NCBI RefSeq assembly: GCF_039539485.1
Contig: NZ_BAABDF010000006.1
Location: 1 to 64,000 of the forward strand
Direction of reading: 5' to 3'
DNA: 64,000 nucleotides
Origin: Celeribacter arenosi
GTDB taxonomy: Bacteria > Pseudomonadota > Alphaproteobacteria > Rhodobacterales > Rhodobacteraceae
In this document: positions 1 to 9,549 of the stretch, in pieces
Numbering within the stretch: position 1 is the first letter of the stretch
Layout: each line of letters begins with the position of its first letter
The notes under the pieces: generated by a model
What the model was told of the DNA's origin: nothing
What the model saw: only the letters and a program-made list of their open reading frames with translations
Databases searched by the model: none
Program-made: the position numbers and the translations under genes

Positions 1-100
1 CCGAGCGCGCATACATCGCATCATACCCCGAACGGTCAATATGCGCACGCGACGTGAACGCCTCACTGGGGGGGGTCATATTTTTGATTGATTCGCTCAT
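1..100 (-). CDS. N-terminus of probable acetyl-CoA synthetase (partial)
   Basis: An open frame starts with ATG at 100 and runs off the left edge. It encodes 33 residues ending in DRSGYDAMYARS. A strong ribosome binding site (GGAGG) lies about 5 bases before the ATG. The pattern of a polar N-terminus followed by an aromatic-x-x-MYA motif resembles the start of acetate/propionate-CoA ligases of the Acs family, which begin with a similar helix before the AMP-binding domain. With so few residues this is a tentative call. It would fit the acetate-assimilation genes elsewhere in the window. Confidence 0.5.
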   Translation of the reverse strand, partial: MSESIKNMTPPSEAFTSRAHIDRSGYDAMYARS

Positions 101-218
101 GGGGCCTCCATTGGTTTGAATACCAAAGTCCAGCATTCCACCGGACTCCTCCTCACTTCGACGGTCTAACCCGTTTTCAGTCAATGTGCCGATAAGACAT
201 TGGGGGAGCGCAATTTTT

Positions 219-294
219 TTGTAAATTATTTCACTTTCTCTCGCCGTAATGTTGAAAAGAAAGTTTACAATCTGCGAATTGGATGGATTTACAA
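219..294. promoter_or_regulatory. Repeated TTTACAA elements upstream of the acs-like gene
   Basis: The 346-base intergenic stretch 101-446 contains no gene I can support. It is AT-rich around 210-300. TTTACAA occurs at 264-270 and 288-294 (24 bases apart), and its reverse complement TTGTAAA at 219-225. This looks like a cluster of regulator half-sites or promoter elements for the minus-strand gene starting at 100. The binding protein is unknown. Confidence 0.35.
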
Positions 295-406
295 TGGTTT
301 GATGCGCGCAGGCTTTGTTATGGGCGCGTGCCCCACTCGCCGGAATGCGCGATGCGCGCGCTAACATTTGTTGGGCATCACGTTCGGGAACAAATTGTCA
401 GAGAAC

Positions 407-443
407 GGGCTGGCGCCAATCCGTGTGGCGACAGCCCCTTTTT
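407..443 (+). terminator. Terminator-like hairpin with T tail on the plus strand
   Basis: GGGCTG (407-412) pairs with CAGCCC (432-437) and CGCCA (414-418) with TGGCG (426-430), with one G/A mismatch and a 7-base loop, followed by C and TTTTT (439-443). The T run is on the plus strand, although the adjacent chemoreceptor gene is on the minus strand. It may stop an unannotated plus-strand transcript. On the minus strand the tail is poor. Confidence 0.5.
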
Positions 444-446
444 AGG

Positions 447-2378
447 TCAGGATGCCAAGGCAACAGAGAGAGAATCTGTCTGTTTGGTTTTGAGCTTGCT
501 ACCGTTTCGGGCGAGCGCGTCGGTCTGCATTTTGAGCGCATGCAGGGCCGCGGTTGTTTCTTCGAACATGGCAGCGTTTTGCTGGGTCACCTGATCGAGT
601 TGGCCCACAGCAGAGTTGATTTCCGCAAGGCCGGAAGATTGCTCATCCGCAGAGATCGCTATCGACTGCATGAGTTCGGCAAGTTTGTTGATCATGCCGT
701 CGATCTCTCCGATCGAGACACCTGACCGGTTCACGAGCTGAACGCCGCCTTCGACCTGAGCACCGGATGTCTGGATCAAGGTTGCGATTTCGCGCGCAGC
801 TTCCGAGCTGCGTTGTGCGAGCGCGCGCACTTCGGATGCAACGACCGCAAAGCCGCGACCGGTTTCGCCGGCACGTGCCGCCTCGACCCCTGCGTTAAGA
901 GCGAGGAGGTTGGTCTGGAACGCAATGTCTTCGATGACCCCGGTGATTTTGGAAATGCGCGCAGAGCTGTCGGCGATGTCGTTAATGGCTGTCACTGTAT
1001 TGTCCATGATCTCGCGGCTTTCGCGGGTGCGTTCCTTTGCTTGCGATACAGTGTCCGATGCGAGTTTCGCATTGGATGCCGAGTTCTCGACTGTGGCTGA
1101 GAGTTCGGTGAGCGCCGCCGCGGTTTCCTCCAGAGACGCTGCCTGTGTTTCGGTGCGACGACCGAGTTCGTTTGCTGCCGAGCTGAGTGTGTCGGTTTCG
1201 CTGTGGATCGTCCCGACGCCCTCGGCGATGATTCCGACCAGTTGCGAAATGGTGTCCACCGCATTGTTGAAATCGCCGCGCAGCTTCTCGTAATCGTTCG
1301 GGAAAGCAGAGTTCAGCCGCACCGTAAGGTCGCCTTGTGATAGGGCACCCAACCCTTTGGCGAGCGATTGGACGACGTGTTCCTGCTCGCTGGCGCGTGC
1401 GGCACGTTCTTGTTCCAGTTTCAGCTGCTCGGCGCGTTTCGTGGCCTCGGCTATTTCGGCAAGAGCGTTTTGTTCGGCTACTTGGAGTGCTTCACGCTCT
1501 AGCGCTTCGGTTTCCTTGCGGGCGGCGTCTTCGCGGGCCTGAGCGAGTTCGGCTTCTTTTTGGACTTGTGCTTTTTCCAGGGCCTCACGTTCAAGGAGTT
1601 TGTGGCGGAACCTCTCCAACTCGCGGGCCATATCCCCGATTTCTGAGGCCGATTCGAGATAGGGAACTTCACTCTCCGTGTCGCCGTCCGCCATTTCGCG
1701 CATATGTTTGCGAAGGGTGCCAACCGGGCGGGTAACGCTACGCGTGATGATAAAGCAGATCGGAGACAGGACCGCCAAGAAGACGAGAAGTGCCGTCAGT
1801 CCCCCCATGCGCGTTTGCTGTGACTCCGCCTCAATGTCGGAAAGATACGCACCGGTACCGATCAGCCAGTTCCATTCGTTAAAGGCAGCCACATAGCCCA
1901 TTTTCGCTTCTGGTTCGCCGTGATCAGCATTCGCAAAGGAATAGAGCAGAGAGCCGCGACCATCGGCCTGTGCAATATCACGCATTTCTTGGAAAATCGG
2001 CAGCCCGTTCGCGTCGGTGTAATCCGCCTTATTGGTATTGTTCCATGATGGCAGCGTTGCGTGCGATACGATATTGAGATCCATGTCGAGAATGAAGAAG
2101 TAGCCGTTCTCGCCGAAACGCATCGAATTGATGGCCTGGATCGCCTGCGACTGCGCCGCCTCGGGAGACATCAGGCCCATGTGCGTCTTTGCTTCGAATC
2201 CCGCAAGAACACCCAGCGCGAGGTCCACGGTTTCCGACAGTTGGTTTTCGCGCATGTCATGGGCTTGGCGCGCGCCCGAAGCGATGAGGTATTGCGCCAT
2301 TGCAGCTGCGAGAAGCAGCGCAATGGCGACCAAAGTATAAAGTCGAGTGGACAGGCGATGTATGAATTGGCCGGGCAT
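447..2378 (-). CDS. Methyl-accepting chemotaxis protein with Cache sensor
   Basis: Inner-membrane chemoreceptor that signals to CheA/CheW. The 643-residue protein has an N-terminal membrane helix (about 12-30), a periplasmic single-Cache region (about 38-185, with GYFFILD and a WLIGTG element), a second membrane helix (about 192-212), a HAMP domain, a long Ala/Glu-rich coiled coil (about 265-345), a second HAMP-like segment (QGDLTVRL), and the signalling domain with hairpin tip FQTNLLALNAGVEAARAG. The ligand is unknown, although single-Cache domains often sense small organic acids. It sits 94 bases downstream of the hybrid kinase gene on the same strand. The gap contains GTTAGCG at 2397-2403. 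Confidence 0.95.
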   Translation of the reverse strand: MPGQFIHRLSTRLYTLVAIALLLAAAMAQYLIASGARQAHDMRENQLSETVDLALGVLAGFEAKTHMGLMSPEAAQSQAIQAINSMRFGENGYFFILDMDLNIVSHATLPSWNNTNKADYTDANGLPIFQEMRDIAQADGRGSLLYSFANADHGEPEAKMGYVAAFNEWNWLIGTGAYLSDIEAESQQTRMGGLTALLVFLAVLSPICFIITRSVTRPVGTLRKHMREMADGDTESEVPYLESASEIGDMARELERFRHKLLEREALEKAQVQKEAELAQAREDAARKETEALEREALQVAEQNALAEIAEATKRAEQLKLEQERAARASEQEHVVQSLAKGLGALSQGDLTVRLNSAFPNDYEKLRGDFNNAVDTISQLVGIIAEGVGTIHSETDTLSSAANELGRRTETQAASLEETAAALTELSATVENSASNAKLASDTVSQAKERTRESREIMDNTVTAINDIADSSARISKITGVIEDIAFQTNLLALNAGVEAARAGETGRGFAVVASEVRALAQRSSEAAREIATLIQTSGAQVEGGVQLVNRSGVSIGEIDGMINKLAELMQSIAISADEQSSGLAEINSAVGQLDQVTQQNAAMFEETTAALHALKMQTDALARNGSKLKTKQTDSLSVALAS

Positions 2379-2472
2379 TGCAGGGTACCAGATATCGTTA
2401 GCGTTGGTCGCTACAATCGGGGAAGACCCTTAAGGAACAGTGTCCACATACCACATCACCTAGCGGCAGGTT

Positions 2473-5007
2473 TTAAGCTCCGGAGATGTCTGCGGTTTCG
2501 CGATCGAAGGCCAGTGTGGCGATCTTTGCAAGAGACGCCAATTGCGACCGATTCCCGTTTCCTGTGGCGGTCTCCAGAGCGCCCAAGGCTTTGCGCGTGT
2601 CCATGAACCCGACGATGCCCGCAGTGCCCGCCAGTTTATGGGCGAGGTCTTTGATGCGAGACAATTCCACATTTGCGCCGACGTCCTGTTGGAGCTGCTC
2701 CAGCCCTGATTTGACCTCTGAACACGCGCGGACACGCAGTTTATGCGCCCCTTCTGCTCCCATCGTTTCGATGAGTTCACGCACCACCGAGTTGGATTTG
2801 TCCTCTTGCGGCGCGTAGCCGTCGGTTTTTTCCAGAACCTTGGTCAGTTTTTCGCGTGAGAGCGGCTTGGTAAGCACGTCGTTCATGCCGGCGTCGCGGA
2901 ATTTCTGGATGTCGTCGGCGAGCGCATGGGCGGTAAGCGCGACAATCGGTGTGTGCGCATTCGGACCATCGCCATTGCGGATCATTCGGGTCGCGGCGAT
3001 GCCATCCAGTTTCGGCATGCTGATATCCATAAAGATCAGATCAAATTGACCCTGTGCCGCCTTCTGCACGCCTTCTTCGCCATCATTGGCCTCGACCACG
3101 TTCGACCCGCTTTGCAAAAGCATTTCGCGCACGATCATCCGGTTGATTTCGTTGTCTTCGACGACGAGAATCTCGCGTGCTTTCTGGCCCGAGTGCAGGG
3201 TCGAGGTCGAGGCGCTGTCGCAGTCAGACTGGGTGAGGTCTGCGGCTTCGCTAAGCGGGAGGTTGAACCAGAAAACCGACCCATCCCCGGGTTCGCTGAC
3301 CACGCCGATTTCGCCCCCCATGAGCCGGACGAGACGGCGCACGATCCCGAGACCAAGACCGGTTCCCTCGACTTCGCGGTTGTAGGACGTATCAAGCGTA
3401 ATGAAGTCATCGAATATGCGGTCGGTGTTTTCTGGGCTGATACCGATGCCGGTGTCGATCACGCGGAATTCGACATTTTTGGTTTCCGGATCGCGATCCA
3501 CTTCCACACTGACGCGCCCGTTTTCGGTAAACTTGATCGCATTGCCCAGAAGGTTGAACAGAATTTGACGCAGACGGGCCTCATCGCCGGTCACCGTGCC
3601 GATTTCGGCCAGTGCTGTGACTTTGAGCTTATTGCCCCGCTTTTGCGCCGCGTTTTCCAGCGAGCGCACGATGTCCTTCGTCACTTGCAACGGATCAAAG
3701 GCGCGCGTGGAAAGTTCGGCCTTTCCCGCATCGACGCGCGAGATGTCCAGCACGTTGTTGACGTGTTCGAGCAATGTTTTGCCCGAGGTATCCATAACCT
3801 CGACAAACCGTTTCTGGCGCTCGTTGAGGTCGGTGTCCGCAAGGAGTTGAAGGGTGCCCAGCACACCGTTGAGCGGTGTGCGCATTTCATGGCTCATGAC
3901 GGCGAGAAGTTTTGCCTTGGCGTGTTCACCCGCAACCGCGCGGTCGCGTGCTTCGATCAATTCACTTTCCTCGGCGGCGCGTTGCGAGATGTCGCGGATG
4001 TAGGAGACAAAGAATTCGCCGCCGCTCTCGCGCGATGTTGCGGCATTGATGGACAGCTCAACAGGGAAGAGCGTGCCGTCCTTGTGTTTGGCCTCCAAAC
4101 GCACGAGACCCTTGCCCACGACCCGTTTCTGGCCTGTGCTCAGGTATCGATGCATCCCCGCTTCATGCAGTTCACGCAGATGGTCGGGGATAATCAGTTC
4201 GGCAATGTCGACACCAATCGCTTCAGAGCGACTGTATCCGAAAATGCGTTCCGCAGCCCCGTTGTAGTCTATGACACGCCCGCTTTTCCCGACAACCAGA
4301 ACGGCGTCGATAGAGGTCGAAATGATGGCCTGAAGCCGGCTTTGGGTTTGTTCGATTTCTTCGGTTTTGCGTTGCGAGTTGCGCACAATGAGGGACAGCA
4401 ACGCAACGCCGGCAAAAAGCACCCCCACGAGCACAATGGCGATGGTTCCAAGATAGCGCAGCGCGCCTTCAACGGCGGTGCGTTGATCTTGGGACTCAAT
4501 TGCGAGAACCCGAACCCCTTCCAGAGAGGTGGCGCGCAAGCCCTGATGCAGTTCTTGCATATCTTCGAACATCCCCGGCAATGCTGTGGCAAGGGTTTCG
4601 TCGGAGCCGTCTATGACGGGAACATAGGTATCCAGAAAGGCGCGGTTTTGCGCGATATAGTCGCCGATCATGTCCGAGCTGCGGACACCCGCGAAATGCT
4701 GGGAATAACTCAACGTGTCGATGCGCGAGAAAAAGACATCGAACCGGCGACGTATGTTGCCCAGATCGGACGTGCGCCCCGCCATATATGCGAGTGTCGC
4801 GTTTTCGAGAGCCAGATATTCGACTTCGAGTTGTGCGAGTGACCACTGCGAACTATCCGCGTTCGCAATGGCCAGCTTTTCGATTTCGGTCCACGTTCGC
4901 GCGGTCAAACGCCAAATCGTCTGACCGCCGATCGCGACAACCAAGAGGATCACAACCGCGCTGACAAATGTCGAACGCCGTCCGATAAGTCGCCTCAAAC
5001 TCTCCAA
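2473..5007 (-). CDS. Hybrid sensor histidine kinase (PAS-HisKA-HATPase-REC-Hpt)
   Basis: A membrane-bound phosphorelay kinase of 844 residues. In order: N-terminal membrane helix, periplasmic helical sensor region, second membrane helix (about 188-210), PAS domain (about 222-335), dimerisation domain with phosphoacceptor motif MSHEMRTPLNG, ATPase domain (NAIKFTENG, DTGIGIS, GTGLGLGI), a receiver domain (VVEDNEINR, with phosphoacceptor Asp in IFMDISMP), and a C-terminal histidine phosphotransfer domain (LAHKLAGTAG). All catalytic residues are present. It lies 35 bases after the small periplasmic gene 5043-5513, so the two are probably co-transcribed. The output is likely a separate regulator, possibly the response regulator divergently encoded at 5748. 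Confidence 0.95.
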   Translation of the reverse strand: MESLRRLIGRRSTFVSAVVILLVVAIGGQTIWRLTARTWTEIEKLAIANADSSQWSLAQLEVEYLALENATLAYMAGRTSDLGNIRRRFDVFFSRIDTLSYSQHFAGVRSSDMIGDYIAQNRAFLDTYVPVIDGSDETLATALPGMFEDMQELHQGLRATSLEGVRVLAIESQDQRTAVEGALRYLGTIAIVLVGVLFAGVALLSLIVRNSQRKTEEIEQTQSRLQAIISTSIDAVLVVGKSGRVIDYNGAAERIFGYSRSEAIGVDIAELIIPDHLRELHEAGMHRYLSTGQKRVVGKGLVRLEAKHKDGTLFPVELSINAATSRESGGEFFVSYIRDISQRAAEESELIEARDRAVAGEHAKAKLLAVMSHEMRTPLNGVLGTLQLLADTDLNERQKRFVEVMDTSGKTLLEHVNNVLDISRVDAGKAELSTRAFDPLQVTKDIVRSLENAAQKRGNKLKVTALAEIGTVTGDEARLRQILFNLLGNAIKFTENGRVSVEVDRDPETKNVEFRVIDTGIGISPENTDRIFDDFITLDTSYNREVEGTGLGLGIVRRLVRLMGGEIGVVSEPGDGSVFWFNLPLSEAADLTQSDCDSASTSTLHSGQKAREILVVEDNEINRMIVREMLLQSGSNVVEANDGEEGVQKAAQGQFDLIFMDISMPKLDGIAATRMIRNGDGPNAHTPIVALTAHALADDIQKFRDAGMNDVLTKPLSREKLTKVLEKTDGYAPQEDKSNSVVRELIETMGAEGAHKLRVRACSEVKSGLEQLQQDVGANVELSRIKDLAHKLAGTAGIVGFMDTRKALGALETATGNGNRSQLASLAKIATLAFDRETADISGA

Positions 5008-5042
5008 AAGCTCACACTCACGAATTAGGGGTTAAAGGTTTC

Positions 5043-5513
5043 TTACTCTTGGATGTCGATGCGGTCGAGTTGCCAGATGCTGCGCGAGTAGGCGACTTCA
5101 TTGCGAAATTCCGGCGCGGTGTCGTAGGGGTAGACAACCCACAGCGGACCTTTGTCACGCACCGACATCTCTTCGCCGTTGCGCAGGTATGCGATGATCG
5201 GCGCATCTTCGGTGATGTCAGCGTAGGGGATTTCAATGGCGTAGTCGTTAATGGCGGTCGCTTTGATGACACCATCCTGAACGTCGAGTTCGCTCAACAG
5301 GTCATGCAGCGTGACGCCGGTGAACGTCTGTTCGCCTTCGGTCCAGATGGTTGTGGTTGTGAACTCTGCCACCGGCATTGCTTCCAGCGCCGTGCGCTCA
5401 AACGTCAGGGTTTCCCCTTTAACGGTCACGGACAGGAGTACATCCTCCGCGAAAGCGCCCATTGGCATCAAAGTCAGGGCGGCGGCGGCAACGGTTTTAG
5501 CAATGTTCAACAT
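5043..5513 (-). CDS. Periplasmic molybdopterin-binding-fold protein
   Basis: A 156-residue exported protein with a signal peptide cleaved after about AFAED. The body (FTGVTLHDLL, then PYADI and GPLWVVYPYD near the end) resembles the oxidoreductase molybdopterin-binding domain of the sulfite oxidase superfamily, although it is short. It contains no cysteine, so it lacks the Cys that ligates molybdenum in enzymes of that family and is probably not catalytic. It is encoded directly upstream of the hybrid kinase, which suggests it serves as a periplasmic accessory or ligand-binding partner of the kinase. That role is an inference from context. Confidence 0.75.
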   Translation of the reverse strand: MLNIAKTVAAAALTLMPMGAFAEDVLLSVTVKGETLTFERTALEAMPVAEFTTTTIWTEGEQTFTGVTLHDLLSELDVQDGVIKATAINDYAIEIPYADITEDAPIIAYLRNGEEMSVRDKGPLWVVYPYDTAPEFRNEVAYSRSIWQLDRIDIQE

Positions 5514-5747
5514 GATTGGTTCCTCGTCAAAAAAATCTGCATCCTGCGTGAGGCATGCTTCTTATGGGTCACAATGGCATACCCGTCGGCGGGTGTCGCG
5601 GCCCACGAAGGATATGTGGCTATACCAAAGGATAGGTCGGATCACCCTTATTGGGCAGCGCTATACCGTTGGCCGCAGGACGCAGGGCGCGCAAAAGCAT
5701 ACGTTGGCATCTATGGGGTAGCGCGATAAGCTTAAGGAGCATCTCGG

Positions 5748-6419
5748 ATGCAAGGTAGTGTAAATGTTAACAAAGCTGGACACAAAACTAGCCAACACAG
5801 TGTTGAGACGAGCCCTATGCGTATATTGATTGCCGACGACCATGACCTGGTCCGCGATACCATCGCGATCTTTCTCGAATCCGAGGGGATGTCCGAGATA
5901 AAGACAGTTGAGAACCTTGATGCAGCGGTGGCTGCGGTTCGTGAAAATGGGGCCTATGATCTGGTCCTGCTTGATTACAACATGCCCGGCATGGACGGTT
6001 TGAACGGTCTTCGGCGCATGAAGGAAGTCAACGAAGACAAACCCGTGGCCATTCTGTCCGGCTCTGCCAACCCCTCCATTGCAAAGGACGCCATTGCATC
6101 CGGCGCCGCAGGATTTGTGCCAAAAACGCTCGGCGCGCGCTCTATGGTCAGCGCGATCCGGTTCATGGCCGTGGGCGAGGTCTTTCTGCCATACGAATTC
6201 ATGCAGCAGGCCGAGGAAAAAACGGTCGGCAACCTGACCGAGCGCGAAACAGAAGTGTTGCGCGGTTTGTCCGAGGGGAAGTCGAACAAGGAAATCGCCC
6301 GTGACCTCGAACTTCAGGAAGTCACCATCAAACTTCATGTCAAAACGCTCTGCCGCAAACTCGGTGCCAAAAACCGGACGCAGGCGGCAATGATCGCGCG
6401 CGACCGGAAGCTTGTCTAA
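5748..6419 (+). CDS. LuxR/NarL-type response regulator
   Basis: A two-component response regulator with a receiver domain (acidic pocket IADDHD, phosphoacceptor Asp in VLLDYNMPG, conserved Lys in GFVPKTLG) and a C-terminal LuxR helix-turn-helix (LTEREVEVL-type LTERETEVLRGL, then SNKEIARDLELQEVTIK). The start at 5748 is chosen because AAGGAG at 5734-5739 is ideally spaced. An in-frame ATG at 5817 would begin exactly at the receiver domain but has a weak ribosome binding site. It is divergent from the kinase operon across 234 bases and overlaps or abuts the polysaccharide locus. It may connect the kinase to surface-polysaccharide expression, though I cannot show this. Confidence 0.9.
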   Translation: MQGSVNVNKAGHKTSQHSVETSPMRILIADDHDLVRDTIAIFLESEGMSEIKTVENLDAAVAAVRENGAYDLVLLDYNMPGMDGLNGLRRMKEVNEDKPVAILSGSANPSIAKDAIASGAAGFVPKTLGARSMVSAIRFMAVGEVFLPYEFMQQAEEKTVGNLTERETEVLRGLSEGKSNKEIARDLELQEVTIKLHVKTLCRKLGAKNRTQAAMIARDRKLV

Positions 6420-9400
6420 CCGGCTAAAACACCCCACGCCAATGTTCGTGCACCGCCCATTCACGGCGGGTGTCGAGAGGACCGACGACAGCACAGGCCT
6501 TCGTCTGTTGCTGGTCGCTCTGGCAGGTGTCGTTTTGTATCATGGCGGGCTTTTGCCGTTCACCCATGGCAATACCTACGACGCCTTTATCCACATGTTC
6601 TTTGGTGACAGTTACCACCGTAGCTGGTTCGATCCGTGGGAGCCGCGTTGGTATACGGGGTTCGCCACGACCTCCTATCCACCCGGAACCCATATGGCGA
6701 TGGGCGCGCTGATGTATGTCATGCCGCTCAGGGCTGCGTTCGTGGTGGTTCAGGTGGTGGGGCTATTGCTCCTGACGGTGGGAATCTACCGTTTCTCGTT
6801 GCTTTGGGTGCATGCGCGTGCTGCGGGCTATGCGGCGATCGGGCTAGTCCTCGCGTCGTCGATTTCCGAGACGATCCATTTGTTCGGTCAGTTGCCGACG
6901 ATCTTTTCGCTGGCCGTGTTTCTCAATGGCATGCCCTATGTTTTCCGCTGGATCGTATTGGGTAAATTCCTCGACCTTGGCGGGGCGGTTGTCTTTGCGG
7001 CGGCGACAACGGCCGCGCATCATGTGACGACGATTTTCGGCGGCGTGTTGTTCGTGTTTCCGCTCGGCCTGCATGCGTTGCGGGTGGTGGCCGTGCGCAA
7101 AAAGCCCGCCGGATGGAAGCGGTGGTCAACGGTTTTCCTCGCACCACTGGGGCGCGGTGTTGTTCTGGCCGTTCTGATGCTGGCCGCGATTCTGATCACG
7201 GTGTTTCCTTATTGGTCATGGTCGATCAACGACCCGATCACGCAGGTCCCGATCCCGCACGGCAGCCGTGAAAGCTTTATCGAGCGCAAAGATCTGGGGT
7301 TCATTTTCTTCCTGCTGCCGTGGGGCACGGCCCTCTTGGTGCTGCCCTATGTGGCATGGAAAACCGTGAGCACGCGTCTCTGGCCGCTCGGGGCATCAGT
7401 CCTCATCTGTTTTGTGCTCGGTACCGGCGGGACGACACCCGTTCCGCGCGCGATCCTTGGCGGTGCCTTTGATATTCTGACCCTCGATCGGTTCACATTT
7501 TGGGGGTCGATCCTGATCCTGCCCTTCGTGGGGCTCCTGATCGACGGGTTTCTCCATGGCCGTTCGGGCGCGGCCATGCGCGCGTCCTTGGGGTTGGGGT
7601 TCTACCGCGTCGTGGTGGCGGGATACTTCGTGGCCATGGTCGCGGTGTCGGTCTTTGCCGCAATTTTGCCCACCATGCAGCCGACCCAGCCGCGCCTCAT
7701 CGATCCCGCGCCCATCGTGCAGTTTCTTGAGAATGACGAACACGACCATTGGCGATACCTGACGCTCGGCTTCGGGGATCAGTTCGCCTATATCTCGGCG
7801 CAGACCACGGCGCTTTCGGTCGATGGCAATTATCACAGCGCACGACGGCTTCCCGATTTGACGCGGTTCTCTGTCGAGCGTCTGGAAAATGCCAAATATC
7901 TCGGCGTGCCGGGTCTGGGGTCTCTCAAACAGTTCGTGGTCAATGCCGATCAATACAACCTCAAATACGTGTTCTCGAATGACGAATTCTACGATCCCCT
8001 GTTGCACTTCAACGGGTGGGTCCGACTGAACAAACTCTCCAACGGGATCACTGTTTGGGAAAAGCCCGATGTTACCCCGCTGCCCGTGATCACCCCGCGC
8101 CGTGACATACCGCGCGTCCATATGTTGATGTGGGGTATTTTGCCGCCTCTGATGCTGACGTTGGCCGCGATGGTGTTTTTCACCGCGGCCCTGCGACGAA
8201 ATTTCGGGGCTTTGCCGATGGACGTCAGGCCGGTTGTCGATCCTGCGGCGGGGTTTCGCCATCCTCGCCTGATCAGGTGGGTTGTGTTGGGGGCATTGGC
8301 TGCAACGGTGGGTCTGGTGGGATTTGTCGGCTGGGATCTGGCCCGCAAAAGGCAATTACCGCTGAGTGCGGAAGAAACCATCGCCGCCTATTTCGACGAC
8401 CTCGATTTCCGACGTTTCGGGTCGGCCTATGATCGCCTGGATCCTGTCGCGCGTCCGCCGCTCGACGACGTTATGTTCAACTGGCGTTGGGAGGGGGGGC
8501 TGATTGCATCCTATGGCAAGCTTTCCGACATCCGTATTACGGAGGTGTCCTCGTCGGGCCATCTCGCGGATTGGCAGGTTGATCTGGACTGGCTGACCGC
8601 GATTGATGTGCGCCACGAGACGCTACAGGTGCGCACGGTTGAACGCGACGGGCGCTGGTTTGTGACGCCTTTGGGATTGCGCCCCGTTCAAACACCCGCG
8701 CGGCTGCAACGGCAGGGCGAGGTGGCGTGGAATGTCGTCGGTCGCCGCCAGCCCCGCGCAGAAACCGATCTGCATCGCGACCGCTTGGACCGCCCGCGGA
8801 TATCCGTGCACGGGCTGCGACTGGTCGAACGGGACGGGCGCTACAGCGTCATCGGCGCACTCACCAACAGCGATGCAGACCCTGCCATGTCGAGCCTTTT
8901 CGCGGAGCTATGGGCGCAGGACAGCCAACTCGCGCGCCGCGCCGCAGGGCAGGTGATGGCGCAAAGATTGCTACCCGCCGAAACGGCGGGTCTGCGCGTC
9001 GACTTCGAAGGTGTGCTGTCGCTAACCGATGCAGAGGAGCGGGGCGTTTTCGATCCCACGGACTTCATCCCGCCCGAGTTCCCAAACCCGCCGACGACCG
9101 CCACGTTTGAAGCGCGCTCGCTGGTCACGGGCCGTGATCTGTATCGCGGGGTCGCGCTCAATGGTTTGCGCATCACGCAGGAGGCGGGACAACCCGTGAT
9201 CGAAGGTCTCGCCGTGAATACGGGCACCCATTCGGCAACCATCGTGTGTGTCATAGCGCTCCTCTATGATGATGACGGGCAACCGGTTTGGACCGAGGCC
9301 GGTTTTGTCGACACCAATATCTACCCCGGCCAGAGTTCGCCGTTTCATATGGTTCTCCCCGCGCGCTCCGAGATCAACGTCATCTCCGATATCCGCGAGG

Positions 9401-9543
9401 ACGGTATGGTCGTGAACGGCAGCGCTCCGATGCGCGACACCGGGCTTCCAACGGCGGCAACAGGCACGATCCCTGTGGATATTGACGGCTACAGCGCTGT
9501 GCGCCTGCACGTCTCCTCGATGACCTATGATCCGCTTTTTTGA
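6412..9543 (+). CDS. Large multispanning membrane protein, glycan-assembly type
   Basis: A 1043-residue protein. The N-terminal 430 residues hold roughly ten membrane helices with an early acidic/aromatic loop (GNTYDAFIHM, then SYPPGTHM) typical of polytopic C-type glycosyltransferases or the 6-pyruvoyl-tetrahydropterin-synthase-related membrane family. A further helix pair follows near 575-640. The C-terminal 400 residues are soluble and end in a beta-rich FxLYD-like region (ALLYDDDGQPVW, then NIYPGQSSPF). The start is uncertain: TTG at 6412 overlaps the upstream regulator, and an in-frame ATG lies at 6442. As first gene of the run 6412-12089 it probably assembles or elongates a surface glycan. 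The exact reaction is unknown. Confidence 0.75.
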   Translation: MSNRLKHPTPMFVHRPFTAGVERTDDSTGLRLLLVALAGVVLYHGGLLPFTHGNTYDAFIHMFFGDSYHRSWFDPWEPRWYTGFATTSYPPGTHMAMGALMYVMPLRAAFVVVQVVGLLLLTVGIYRFSLLWVHARAAGYAAIGLVLASSISETIHLFGQLPTIFSLAVFLNGMPYVFRWIVLGKFLDLGGAVVFAAATTAAHHVTTIFGGVLFVFPLGLHALRVVAVRKKPAGWKRWSTVFLAPLGRGVVLAVLMLAAILITVFPYWSWSINDPITQVPIPHGSRESFIERKDLGFIFFLLPWGTALLVLPYVAWKTVSTRLWPLGASVLICFVLGTGGTTPVPRAILGGAFDILTLDRFTFWGSILILPFVGLLIDGFLHGRSGAAMRASLGLGFYRVVVAGYFVAMVAVSVFAAILPTMQPTQPRLIDPAPIVQFLENDEHDHWRYLTLGFGDQFAYISAQTTALSVDGNYHSARRLPDLTRFSVERLENAKYLGVPGLGSLKQFVVNADQYNLKYVFSNDEFYDPLLHFNGWVRLNKLSNGITVWEKPDVTPLPVITPRRDIPRVHMLMWGILPPLMLTLAAMVFFTAALRRNFGALPMDVRPVVDPAAGFRHPRLIRWVVLGALAATVGLVGFVGWDLARKRQLPLSAEETIAAYFDDLDFRRFGSAYDRLDPVARPPLDDVMFNWRWEGGLIASYGKLSDIRITEVSSSGHLADWQVDLDWLTAIDVRHETLQVRTVERDGRWFVTPLGLRPVQTPARLQRQGEVAWNVVGRRQPRAETDLHRDRLDRPRISVHGLRLVERDGRYSVIGALTNSDADPAMSSLFAELWAQDSQLARRAAGQVMAQRLLPAETAGLRVDFEGVLSLTDAEERGVFDPTDFIPPEFPNPPTTATFEARSLVTGRDLYRGVALNGLRITQEAGQPVIEGLAVNTGTHSATIVCVIALLYDDDGQPVWTEAGFVDTNIYPGQSSPFHMVLPARSEINVISDIREDGMVVNGSAPMRDTGLPTAATGTIPVDIDGYSAVRLHVSSMTYDPLF

Positions 9544-9549
9544 AGGGCC

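Noticed and set aside
2926..4842. Long open frame on the plus strand opposite the hybrid kinase gene
   Set aside because: It lies wholly antisense to a gene with complete kinase motifs, shows no recognisable domain, and is explained by high G+C at third codon positions.
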